Part shown: piece by piece, positions 11,239 to 20,090 of the stretch
How positions within the stretch are numbered: the stretch's first letter is position 1
How the letters are laid out: each line of letters opens with the position of its first letter
NCBI GenBank assembly: GCA_030447595.1
Contig: JAUJON010000003.1
Location: 1-64,000, forward strand
Direction: 5' to 3'
DNA from: Thermosynechococcaceae cyanobacterium YX3bin19
GTDB lineage: Bacteria; Cyanobacteriota; Cyanobacteriia; Thermosynechococcales; Thermosynechococcaceae
DNA length: 64,000 bases
Notes under the pieces: model-generated
Told to the model about the DNA's origin: nothing
The model's input: the letters and a program-made list of their open reading frames with translations, nothing else
Databases searched by the model: none
Position numbers and translations under genes: made by a program

Positions 11239-12342
11239 CTAAGTTTGGGCAGAGGTTTCTGGCGCAAAGGAAGACCTAGCTTTTCTCAGCAGGACTACCA
11301 TATTTTTTCCTACAAGTGGATTACGGGCCAGCAAAGCCCCTTTCCGACTGGTTACTTCTAGCTTATTGAGATTAACTTCTTGGGCTTGCTGTAGAATTTC
11401 GTTGACTAAACCATCCTGTTGCTCTGAGCTAAGGCTGTACCAACCGTCATTCAGCTTCACCCTGAGCTGGTGACCGGGAAAATCAACCTGCAGGAACTGC
11501 ACCAGACCATCGACATACTGATTCCCAGCCTCAGCCACCTGCTCTTGCAACTTGACCGTAAGCTGTTGTTCTGGCGTCAGTGGTGCTAGTGGTGGTGCCT
11601 GAACGGTGGGTGGAGGGGGGGATCCTACTGGCGCTGGCTCGACCAGCTCGGTAGTTGGCGGCACAGGAGCAACTAGCTCCGGAGGCACACCCACACCCGC
11701 TGGGGGCTCCTGTGGAGACGGTAGGTCGCTGATTGTAGAGGGTTTACCACCGGGTAAGATTGCAGCAGTGGTCCAGATTAGCAGCACCAACGTTCCGGCA
11801 ATTACCCCAGTTAGCACTGGATTGGATAGCTTCTGCCTCCAGGATAGAGGTAAGCGGGAGCGGATCTGACTGAGAAAACTACTCCAGCCCATTTGCAAGC
11901 GGGGTAGTAGGGATGGCGCGCCTGGGGTGGAGGGCTGAGCGGCAGATTCCAAGGAAGCGGCTGCCGGATGCCTGATGTTAGGGTCTTCTGCAGCTGTTCT
12001 GGCAGTGACGTTTTCCGGCGCAGCGACTGACGGGTGCCTCAAGGGGTCTTTTGCTCCTTCGTCTGCAGCACTGGGGACTGTATTGGGCTTGACAACAGTG
12101 GCTGGCTTAGGAGTAGCCAGGGACAATGCTTCTAGTTTTGCCAGCGAGCTTTCCAGTACCCGAATCGTCAGCCGCAGAATGTTAATACTCTGTGCTATGA
12201 GAACGGGGCGAAGGCGTTGCCAAGCCTGCTGCAGGGTTTGAGCCACTTGCTGCAGTACTTTGCTAGTCTGGCTCACCGTCGGCTGACGGAGTGGCGCTTG
12301 GGGCGGCTTGGCTGGCTCAGGCGGTTGCTGGGGGGATGGCAT
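11239..12342 (-). CDS. hypothetical membrane-anchored proline-rich protein
   Basis: ORF 11239..12423; start set at internal Met (MPSPQQPPEP) because the upstream part overlaps the BioU-like gene; one TM then proline-rich linker. Confidence 0.65.
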   Translation of the reverse strand: MPSPQQPPEPAKPPQAPLRQPTVSQTSKVLQQVAQTLQQAWQRLRPVLIAQSINILRLTIRVLESSLAKLEALSLATPKPATVVKPNTVPSAADEGAKDPLRHPSVAAPENVTARTAAEDPNIRHPAAASLESAAQPSTPGAPSLLPRLQMGWSSFLSQIRSRLPLSWRQKLSNPVLTGVIAGTLVLLIWTTAAILPGGKPSTISDLPSPQEPPAGVGVPPELVAPVPPTTELVEPAPVGSPPPPTVQAPPLAPLTPEQQLTVKLQEQVAEAGNQYVDGLVQFLQVDFPGHQLRVKLNDGWYSLSSEQQDGLVNEILQQAQEVNLNKLEVTSRKGALLARNPLVGKNMVVLLRKARSSFAPETSAQT

Positions 12343-12349
12343 CTCAACC

Positions 12350-13330
12350 TCACTGGACAAATTGGGGCATGATTTCAGCGGCGCTAAACAAACCGTAGAG
12401 GCCTCGTTGGTGCAGCGCCACACCTGCTTTCAGATAACCAAAAGCAGGTCCACAGACGTTGGCTGCCATACTCGTTTCATCACCCAGGGTAAAGGTGTGG
12501 GTTGAAAGCTTGCCTTCAAAGGTGCGTCCTGTGACTTTAACGTGAGTGCTCAGGGGCTTTTTGGCACTGCGGGTATCGACTACCCCCCCTACAGTCACAC
12601 GATCGCGGGGGCAGACGCCTGCCAGTTCCAGCAGCACATCGTCAGCATGCTCCATCGTTTCCAGGGTGAGCAAACCGTTCGTTTGGTCTAGAAGCGCTGC
12701 CACTTCAGCATCGGTCATAGACCGAGCTTTCTCGACGCTGTAACCGGGCAAGTGGGCAATGTCTTCTCGAATCGTGGCCCGGTAAGCTTCCCAATTGGCA
12801 ATTCCCACACCGAAGGTAATCTGGACACTCAAGATTTCGGTAAACTTTGGGCGGCCAGAGCCGCTGCCGCTGTTAATAAACCCGGAGTCGCCCCACAGCC
12901 TGTCAGGTAGGTAATCCCGGCAGTCGCCAGATCTGATTGCATCTGCAACAACTGCTCCACAGCACTAGTGCGCTTTATGGCATCAACCAGGACGCCTCGC
13001 CAGCCTGAGCCAATGAACTGCTGGACAACAGAGGCGATAAAGGTATTGGGCAGATTGGGTAAGGCTAGAAAGTAACCGTCTGCCCTAGCCTGCTGGATCA
13101 GATCCTCAATGCTGGTGTGGCTTAGCGTCCCACCTAACTCCAGGTAGCCCAAGGAACCTTGAGACTGGTAAGTGGCGATCGCCTGAGCCGGATTGAGCCC
13201 CGCAGCTGCATAGGCATATCCCTTCTGGTCAGCTGCCGCTACCCCAGAGCATTTGCTGCTTCAGTAGTAAAACTTTTGCTGCTGCCTGGCCTAAACCGCC
13301 AATCCTAATACACCTACCCTGATAGGTGCC
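12350..13330 (-). pseudogene. bioU: saccharopine dehydrogenase-like oxidoreductase, resembles cyanobacterial BioU; frameshifted (5' limit approximate)
   Basis: Conceptual N-terminus [60 protein letters not shown] needs two frame shifts; it joins ORF 12829..13152 and then ORF 12350..12832 by a third shift. Confidence 0.7.
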
Positions 13331-13672
13331 GCAGTCTGCTGGAATTGACTTGTCGCCTGCTCTAAACTCACTGGCTGCCCCTCAAGTAAACCGACCTTTA
13401 TTATCTATTTGAAGTTGCGTCTATAGACATATTCCTCAAATTCTCTAGTAATGTAGCCTGTTAATTACTACAAATTATTAAGCTGTCGGTGCTTGACGTT
13501 TTTCAGTCAGTCAAGCGAAACTACAACAAATAATGGTAAGACTCTTGCTTTATTAATTTTTGTTCTGCCTTGACTAGTTGTCAGCGAGTTCGCCACAATT
13601 AGTTTAGTTTTACTTAAAAGCTATAAAGTCTCAGATAACGCTAAAACTCCCGATCTACTTTTAATTCAGAGT

Positions 13673-13882
13673 ATGGAAACTTTAGAATTTATTATCTATC
13701 CCGACGGTCGGGTTGAAGAGAAAGTAACTGGTATTGTGGGCGCTTCCTGTACTCAAGTAACGGCTGCGATTGAAGCTCAGTTGGGTCGAGTCGTTAATCA
13801 AGAGCCGACCTCAGAGTACTTTGCCCAGGAAGTCCAACAGTCAACGACAGCGTCTGCTGAAGTCAAGTTTAGTAATTGGTAA
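13673..13882 (+). CDS. DUF2997 domain-containing protein
   Basis: 69 aa, METLEFIIYPDGRVEEKVTGIVGASCTQVTAAIEAQLG. Confidence 0.9.
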   Translation: METLEFIIYPDGRVEEKVTGIVGASCTQVTAAIEAQLGRVVNQEPTSEYFAQEVQQSTTASAEVKFSNW

Positions 13883-13915
13883 CTTTATCGTCTGTTAATT
13901 CAACACTGTACCGTT

Positions 13916-14302
13916 ATGTCACACTTTAGCCAAATCAAAACTCAAATCCGTAATCTTCCTGCATTAAAATCTGCCCTAACAGATTTAGAAATTGATTGGA
14001 AGTCTGGCCCTCAACAACTCCGGAGTTCCCGCAACCAAGTTCGCAACGCTGAACTAGTCATTGAGCAAGACAACGGCTACAACCTTGGCTTTAGCTGGGA
14101 CGGCAATGAATACGAACTGGTTGCTGATTTAGACTGTTGGCAGCAAGCTTGGTCTGTGAATGGTTTCCTAAATCGAGTCACCCAACGTTACGCCTACCAT
14201 ACTGTACTGAATGAGACCGCTCACAAAGGCTTTCAAGTAGCTGAGCAAAAACAAAACGACGACGGCTCTATCCGCTTGGTATTGCAGCGGTGGAGTACGT
14301 AG
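13916..14302 (+). CDS. ycf35: DUF1257 domain protein (Ycf35-like)
   Basis: 128 aa, MSHFSQIKTQIRNLPALKSALTDLEIDW...RVTQRYAYHTVLNETAHKGF. Confidence 0.92.
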   Translation: MSHFSQIKTQIRNLPALKSALTDLEIDWKSGPQQLRSSRNQVRNAELVIEQDNGYNLGFSWDGNEYELVADLDCWQQAWSVNGFLNRVTQRYAYHTVLNETAHKGFQVAEQKQNDDGSIRLVLQRWST

Positions 14303-14304
14303 TC

Positions 14305-14760
14305 ATGAGTGAGTTTTTTTATAGCTCCTCAATCAATTCCTTAGAGGCTCGCTCTGGCCTAGAACCAGAGCTGGGTAATCTATTCCGCGACCAGTCCGAA
14401 CGTTCGGGGTATGAGCCTGAGCTTGGTGGAGCCTTAAGACAAAAGGGTGTTTATGTTGACGAAATTACCTGCATTGGCTGCAAGCAGTGTGCTCATGTAG
14501 CTCGTAATACCTTTTACATTGAAGAAAGCTACGGGAAGTCACGGGCAATTCGGCAAGACGCAGACCCTGAAGAAATCGTTCAAGAGGCGATCGATACCTG
14601 TCCAGTTGACTGTATTCATTGGGTTGAATACACGGAGCTAAAAAAAATGGAGGAAGAGCGTAAGTACCAGATCATGCCGATCGCCGGGTACCCTGTGGAT
14701 ACATCGGTGTTGAAAGACCAGAGGATGATGCTGAAAAAACATGGCGTTAAACAACGTTAA
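14305..14760 (+). CDS. 4Fe-4S ferredoxin
   Basis: Cys motif CIGCKQCAHVARNTFYI...CPVDCIHWV; start set at MSEFF just after the ycf35 stop. Confidence 0.9.
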   Translation: MSEFFYSSSINSLEARSGLEPELGNLFRDQSERSGYEPELGGALRQKGVYVDEITCIGCKQCAHVARNTFYIEESYGKSRAIRQDADPEEIVQEAIDTCPVDCIHWVEYTELKKMEEERKYQIMPIAGYPVDTSVLKDQRMMLKKHGVKQR

Positions 14761-15049
14761 TTTATCGCCATTGTCTAGCAGCTCTGAAAAATAGCAGTGA
14801 GTGAAGCTGCGCTCAGTATTCGCAACGAGGTTGACTAATTCCTTGAGGGAGAATCTAGCTCCTTTAATTGTTAAGGCTACTTGCTCTAGAGATAGAGGAG
14901 GGCACCCAGGCTATTAAAATCAAGAAACCCTCAATGGCATGCGGGTTCTGGTTGGCACATTGGTCACGTTACCTGCTTATTAAACTTGCTTAAAACTCTG
15001 CTGCGCTAAAACCAGGTGTTTCTAGGTTCTATTTTAGAGTGCTGATTCT

Positions 15050-15367
15050 ATGACGAAGTCCTATACCATTGAAGTTCACCACCAGGGCAATAGCTACACC
15101 TTTGACGTTCCAGAAAATCAGACCATTCTTGAAGTTGCCCATGCTGCTGGTATAGACTTACCTAGTTCTTGTACAGCCGGTGTCTGTACTACCTGTGCCG
15201 CTCAGATTCTCCAAGGAACTGTGGATCAGAGTGAAGGAATGGGAATTGGCCCGGAAGCCATAGATCAGGGCTACGCCCTACTTTGCGTCGCCTACCCGCG
15301 CTCTGACTTGAAAATTAAAACTGAGCAAGAAGAGGTCGTGTATAATCTGCAATTTGGTAAACCTTAA
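15050..15367 (+). CDS. plant-type 2Fe-2S ferredoxin
   Basis: 105 aa, PSSCTAGVCTTCAAQILQGTVDQSEG...YALLCVAYPRSDLKI. Confidence 0.95.
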   Translation: MTKSYTIEVHHQGNSYTFDVPENQTILEVAHAAGIDLPSSCTAGVCTTCAAQILQGTVDQSEGMGIGPEAIDQGYALLCVAYPRSDLKIKTEQEEVVYNLQFGKP

Positions 15368-15407
15368 CCGTGCCAGCGTTCTTATCTTTTTCCAATTAAA
15401 AACACAA

Positions 15408-15593
15408 ATGACCACCCATTTCATTACCGCTGAGATCGACCGCCAAGAGTCACCAGTTAAAACTCACCAAGCCATTGAAGCTGAGTTGCAGAAGCAGGGT
15501 GAGCCGCTTCGCTGGGCAGTCACTCGCGTGGAAGAACAAAGACTTCACGTTGAGGCAGTTGTGACTACCTCTGCGCCTGTAGCCAGGGCTTGA
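15408..15593 (+). CDS. conserved hypothetical protein
   Basis: ORF 15354..15593; likely start MTTHFITAEIDRQ; stop overlaps start of next gene. Confidence 0.6.
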   Translation: MTTHFITAEIDRQESPVKTHQAIEAELQKQGEPLRWAVTRVEEQRLHVEAVVTTSAPVARA

Positions 15594-16642
15594 GCCAGCG
15601 GCCTTACACAGTTGTTCTGATTGTGCCCACCGGGATTGGCGCAACTTTTGGTGGCTATGCCGGGGATGCACTGCCGATTGCCCGGGCGATGGCTCAGGTC
15701 TGTGATCGCCTGATCACCCATCCCAATGTGCTGAATGGTGCCCAGCTTTACTGGCCTTTAGACAATGTTTTTTATGTCGAGGGCTATGGCCTGGACCAAT
15801 TTGCAGCGGGTCGGTGGGGGCTACGGCCTGTGCATCAAAACCGCATTGGCCTGGTATTAGACCAGGAGATCGAGCCAGAGTTGCGACTGCAGCAGCTCCA
15901 GGCCGCCGACGCCTGCCGGGCTACCTTGGGCTTAAGCCTAACTGATTATATTGTGACGGATGCCCCGCTCCAGGTCCAGCTTCAGACTGCAGCTTCGGGT
16001 GCAACCTGGGGCACTATCCAAAACCCGGATAGTCTGCTGCGAGCCGTTACCCAACTGATTCAATATGCCAAGGCAGAGGCGATCGCAGTCGTAGCACGTT
16101 TCCCTGACGATCCAGAGAGTGAGGCTCTGCAAGCCTATCGGCAGGGCCAGGGGGTTGATCCGCTCGCTGGCGCCGAAGCTGTAATTAGCCATCTGGTCGT
16201 TCGCACCTTTCAAATCCCTTGCGCTCACGCTCCAGCTCTCCAACCTTTACCCCTAGATCCGCATCTAAACCCCCGTGCAGCAGCTGAGGAGATAGGGTAC
16301 ACCTTTCTCCCCTCTGTCCTGGTAGGTTTAAGCCGTGCGCCTCAATTGGTTCGTGGGAGTAATCAACAGGGAGAGCTGTGGTCACGGGATGTTGATGCGG
16401 TTGTGGTCCCGGCAACCGCCTGCGGCAGTAGCGCCTTATTTCACCTCAGCCAGTCACAAGCTCGGATCATTGCAGTAAGCGAGAATCAAACCCAAATGCA
16501 GGTTTCACCGGCAGCAATAGGTATTCAAGCCGTGCAAGTTCTCTCTTACCTAGAAGCCCTAGGAATTTTGGTAGCCCATCAAGCCGGGATTGATCCTACT
16601 CCTTTGAGCCAGAGTTTGCAGCCCTTGAAACCCCTATTGTAG
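15590..16642 (+). CDS. DUF3326 domain-containing protein
   Basis: 350 aa, VVLIVPTGIGATFGGYAGDALPIARAMAQVCDRLITHPNVLNGAQLYWPLDNVFYVEGYGLD. Confidence 0.9.
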   Translation: MSQRPYTVVLIVPTGIGATFGGYAGDALPIARAMAQVCDRLITHPNVLNGAQLYWPLDNVFYVEGYGLDQFAAGRWGLRPVHQNRIGLVLDQEIEPELRLQQLQAADACRATLGLSLTDYIVTDAPLQVQLQTAASGATWGTIQNPDSLLRAVTQLIQYAKAEAIAVVARFPDDPESEALQAYRQGQGVDPLAGAEAVISHLVVRTFQIPCAHAPALQPLPLDPHLNPRAAAEEIGYTFLPSVLVGLSRAPQLVRGSNQQGELWSRDVDAVVVPATACGSSALFHLSQSQARIIAVSENQTQMQVSPAAIGIQAVQVLSYLEALGILVAHQAGIDPTPLSQSLQPLKPLL

Positions 16643-16730
16643 CCACTAGTTTTAGAAGATTAGCAATCAATGCGTTTTCTCAGCAGCCAATAGCTGTTAA
16701 CTTGAAGGTGACTTATGCGCTTTCAAACCT

Positions 16731-17324
16731 GTGGTTGAACCCTCGAACAATCAACCCGAACTCGAACCCCTGAGCCGGACCCAAGTCCTCATCTTTATGG
16801 GGGTGAGTGCGGTTGTATTACTCGTTGCCGCTAAACTTTGGCTACACTTTGACCGGATTAGCATTTTACCGGTTCGTTGGACGGGTACCAATCTGCTGTT
16901 AGGTATCGGGGTTGGCGGTGTAATTACGGCTGCCAGTTCACTGATCTATCGATTATGGCCAGCCTATCGCCGCTCTGCGGACTACTTTGTGCGGCTCGTG
17001 GTTAAGCCATTAATCTGGCCGGACCTGATCTGGTTAGGACTGTTACCAGGCCTCAGTGAGGAGTTGCTATTTCGGGGAGTGATGCTGTCATCATTGGGCT
17101 TGAACTGGTCAGGGTTGCTGGTTTCCAGTCTCTGCTTTGGAATTCTGCATTTTAATGGTTGGCCTTATGTGGTTTGGGCAACAATTGTGGGTCTGCTGCT
17201 TGGCTTTAGTGCTCTAGCAACCGGAAATTTGCTCGTGCCAATTGTGGCTCACATTACGACCAATCTAGTTGCCAGTATTCTCTGGAAGTTGGGCAACCGC
17301 GATAGCAAGCAGCCACTAACTTGA
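16731..17324 (+). CDS. CPBP family intramembrane metalloprotease
   Basis: 197 aa, GLSEELLFRGVML and FGILHF...NLLVPIVAHITTNLV. Confidence 0.93.
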   Translation: MVEPSNNQPELEPLSRTQVLIFMGVSAVVLLVAAKLWLHFDRISILPVRWTGTNLLLGIGVGGVITAASSLIYRLWPAYRRSADYFVRLVVKPLIWPDLIWLGLLPGLSEELLFRGVMLSSLGLNWSGLLVSSLCFGILHFNGWPYVVWATIVGLLLGFSALATGNLLVPIVAHITTNLVASILWKLGNRDSKQPLT

Positions 17325-17325
17325 T

Positions 17326-17958
17326 CTACCGACCTTCACTGGCAGTTGCACGTAAATAAATTTCTTGAATATCCTGGGGCAGAGAAGTTTCCAGGAGCCG
17401 GTAACCTGCCTGCAGCTGTACCTGAACTTCTGCTGGGGATACCGCTTCCCCTTCTGCCTCTAGGTAGGCAGCAATTCGAGTTTCATTCCAGTGAAAGGTC
17501 TGGGCAAGGGTAATGAGCAACCGGGACGTTGCTGGTAGTTTCCCTAGCGCCTCTTCTAGATAGCACCACAGTGGGGGCGGAGCTGCACTCAGTGCGTAGT
17601 TGATTGTTTCAATTGGCGGTAGTTCAGCCTGGTTAATACTGACTGCGGTTTTGTGAAGAATCCAGCTCTGCAAAGACTGATCTTTTACACTATTGGTGCT
17701 CTTTTCTAGCTGGAGAGCGGCTAGTTCTAGGTAGATTTGCCGCCAGGTTTGGGCAAACAGGTAGTTTACCTGAACTGGCGAGTGCTCAACGTGTCGCACC
17801 AAGGAGTAAACCAGGTGGTTATAGCGACAAAAGATCGCAATAAAGTACTGGCCTTTCTCGCGGCAGTTTTGAAATAGGTGTAGCAGGGTGCGATCGCTAC
17901 GGTGGGCTAGCAGGCTGACGACTGGATGATTGCACTCAGGAAAAGTAGGAAGTTCCAC
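17326..17958 (-). CDS. sigma-factor-like cyanobacterial hypothetical protein
   Basis: 210 aa, FCRYNHLVYSLVRHVEHSPVQVNYLFAQTWRQIYLEL resembles a sigma-70 region 2 layout; weak. Confidence 0.55.
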   Translation of the reverse strand: MELPTFPECNHPVVSLLAHRSDRTLLHLFQNCREKGQYFIAIFCRYNHLVYSLVRHVEHSPVQVNYLFAQTWRQIYLELAALQLEKSTNSVKDQSLQSWILHKTAVSINQAELPPIETINYALSAAPPPLWCYLEEALGKLPATSRLLITLAQTFHWNETRIAAYLEAEGEAVSPAEVQVQLQAGYRLLETSLPQDIQEIYLRATASEGR

Positions 17959-18179
17959 AGCAAAAGCAGTTTAACAGGAGCTAGTTGCAATTAATCGCTG
18001 AACGAGCTATCCATGCAGGAATAGTCATCCCCTCACTGGCAATCCCAACTAGATTCATCGGCTGATGGATACTAACCGATAGGCTAGGCGCACCTTCTCT
18101 GGTTCTACCCTGGGCTCAAGTAGAAAATTTAGGAGTTGGATGCACCTAGCTGTGCAATTTGCTATGATTGTCCTTGCCT

Positions 18180-18267
18180 GGAGAGGTGGCTGAGTGGTCG
18201 AAAGCGGCAGATTGCTAATCTGTTGTACCTTTAAAAGGTACCGAGGGTTCGAATCCCTCCCTCTCCG
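18180..18267 (+). tRNA. tRNA-Ser (anticodon GCU)
   Basis: 88-nt class II tRNA: acceptor GGAGAGG/CCTCTCC + G, anticodon loop TTGCTAA, variable arm GTACCTTTAAAAGGTAC, T-loop GGTTCGAATCC. Confidence 0.95.
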
Positions 18268-18308
18268 TTGAACCGTTCTAAGATCCCGCTTGGTTGTCAA
18301 CCCGAACA

Positions 18309-18835
18309 TCAATCACGCTGGCATTTAAAGTTATACATCTGCCCTTCCAGCTCTACGGGTGTCCCGATTTTAATCTTGTTATTCTCTAGTACTGGTCCGC
18401 TATCTGTGATGCGACCTTTCCCTTCCAGGGTCATCAACATATCCACATTGTAGTTTTGCCCAGCCTTAGGGTCAGGCAATACTTTCACCGATCCATCGGG
18501 CTGGGTAACGATCAGATGTTTCCGGCAAGAATTCCACTGATTTAATATCAACCTGCCCGTAAGGCTGATTTCGGATAATAAAGTTCGCTTTATCTCCACC
18601 TTTACCGATGACTGGGAACCGGAATCTTTTGGGTTAAGAACACTTAGCCCCCGCACGATGACATCAACCTCAATGGGCTTGGTTGTCACACCGACCTGAG
18701 CAACTGAAGTGCCATTGCTGTTAGGAAAGAAAAAGATGCCGAAGATAACGAGGAGGATTACTCAATCGTGGCGGCACCAATATCTAAAATGCTGATTTTG
18801 CCAAATAGACGGCCTTGAGAATCTAAAATAGCCAT
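18309..18835 (-). pseudogene. DUF4330 domain-containing protein, frameshifted
   Basis: N-terminus MAILDSQGRLFGKISILDIGAA in one frame, then VILLVIFGIFFFPNSNGTSVAQVGVTTKPIEVDVIVRGLSV in the frame of ORF 18309..18689. Confidence 0.7.
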
Positions 18836-19244
18836 GCGACTCTGTCCTAGCTGAAAAGGCTCAATGATTAAACTAAAAATAATCTACTAACGAAAATCCC
18901 GCAGAGCATTGCCCTGGTGCCAGACTACCACGACTTTCAATCGGCTGAGGAATGACATTAAGGTGCCAGAACTATTATTCGAATGATTCAGCATATGTCA
19001 CGGCCTTGAGTTGAGCTACATTATTCAATCGTCATTGTCTTTTTAGGATTTTGCTGGAAACTTAGAACTTAAAAATTCGTCGAATGATTCAGCATTCAGG
19101 GTTAAAGACCTCAAGTCTAGAATAGTATCAGAAGTCACCCTGAGTATTTTACCTTCAGCGCTTTTACGGCTATTAAATTAACTCATGGAGCTAATTAGCT
19201 TGGCGCGTTAGTACTTTCTTAGTGGGTTCTCACGTTTTACTACT

Positions 19245-20090
19245 ATGTCAAACCAGCTAGCTCAACGTATTCGGCGTCGCTGCTCTTCTTTACTCATTGC
19301 TTCGACAGCCGCCCTAAGTGTTGCAATTGGTGTCCCCGCGCCCGCAGAGGCAATTCCTTGGTTGCCTTTAATTCTCCGGGGCGTTGAACTAATTCAGCTT
19401 TCCAATGTATCGGAGCGGCAAGAAACTAAAATTGGTCAGCAGATCAATAGTCAGCTTCTCAGACAGGGCATGGACCTCTACGAAGATCCAGTGATTAACC
19501 AGTATGTGAACCAAGTCGGTCAGAGACTCGCGGCCAGGAGCGATCGCACCTACAAGTTCCAAGTCGTTAAAGACAAAAGCATCAATGCCTTTGCCACAAC
19601 GGGAGGCTATGTCTACGTGACCACAGGCCTACTAAAAGCTGCCGACAACGAAGCCCAACTTGCCAGTGTGATCAGCCACGAAATGGGTCACATTGAAAGT
19701 CGTCACCTCATTGAACAGATGCAGCAAACAGCGCTCTCTCGGGGACTGGTAACTGCGGCTGGGCTTGACCGGAATACAGCCGCGAACCTTGGGGTAGAGT
19801 TGGCATTCAATCGGCCCCGCAGCCGCCAAGATGAATACGAAGCTGATCAAGCTGGGCTGAGGTATCTCAGTCAGTCAGGCTATGCTGAGTCAGCTGCTCC
19901 TGAATTTATGAAGAAGTTGAAATCGAGCGCCCCATCTTTCCTCAGTACTCACCCAGCTCCTCCTGAGCGGGTTGCGGCCTTGCAGAGAGCCGTCAAGTTC
20001 GATAACAGAAATTGTGCTCGGGCCTGCGGATTAGACAATGCGTTTTACAACCAAAAAGTCCGTAGTCGCTTGACAGCTAAAGGTTTGTAA
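19245..20090 (+). CDS. M48 family metalloprotease
   Basis: 281 aa, VISHEMGHIESRHLIEQ zinc motif, DEYEADQAGLRYL, signal peptide. Confidence 0.95.
   Translation: MSNQLAQRIRRRCSSLLIASTAALSVAIGVPAPAEAIPWLPLILRGVELIQLSNVSERQETKIGQQINSQLLRQGMDLYEDPVINQYVNQVGQRLAARSDRTYKFQVVKDKSINAFATTGGYVYVTTGLLKAADNEAQLASVISHEMGHIESRHLIEQMQQTALSRGLVTAAGLDRNTAANLGVELAFNRPRSRQDEYEADQAGLRYLSQSGYAESAAPEFMKKLKSSAPSFLSTHPAPPERVAALQRAVKFDNRNCARACGLDNAFYNQKVRSRLTAKGL

Noticed and set aside
18055-18312. 85-aa ORF overlapping tRNA-Ser
   Set aside because: It runs antisense through the tRNA (RRGRDSNPRY is the typical translation of a tRNA-Ser reverse strand).
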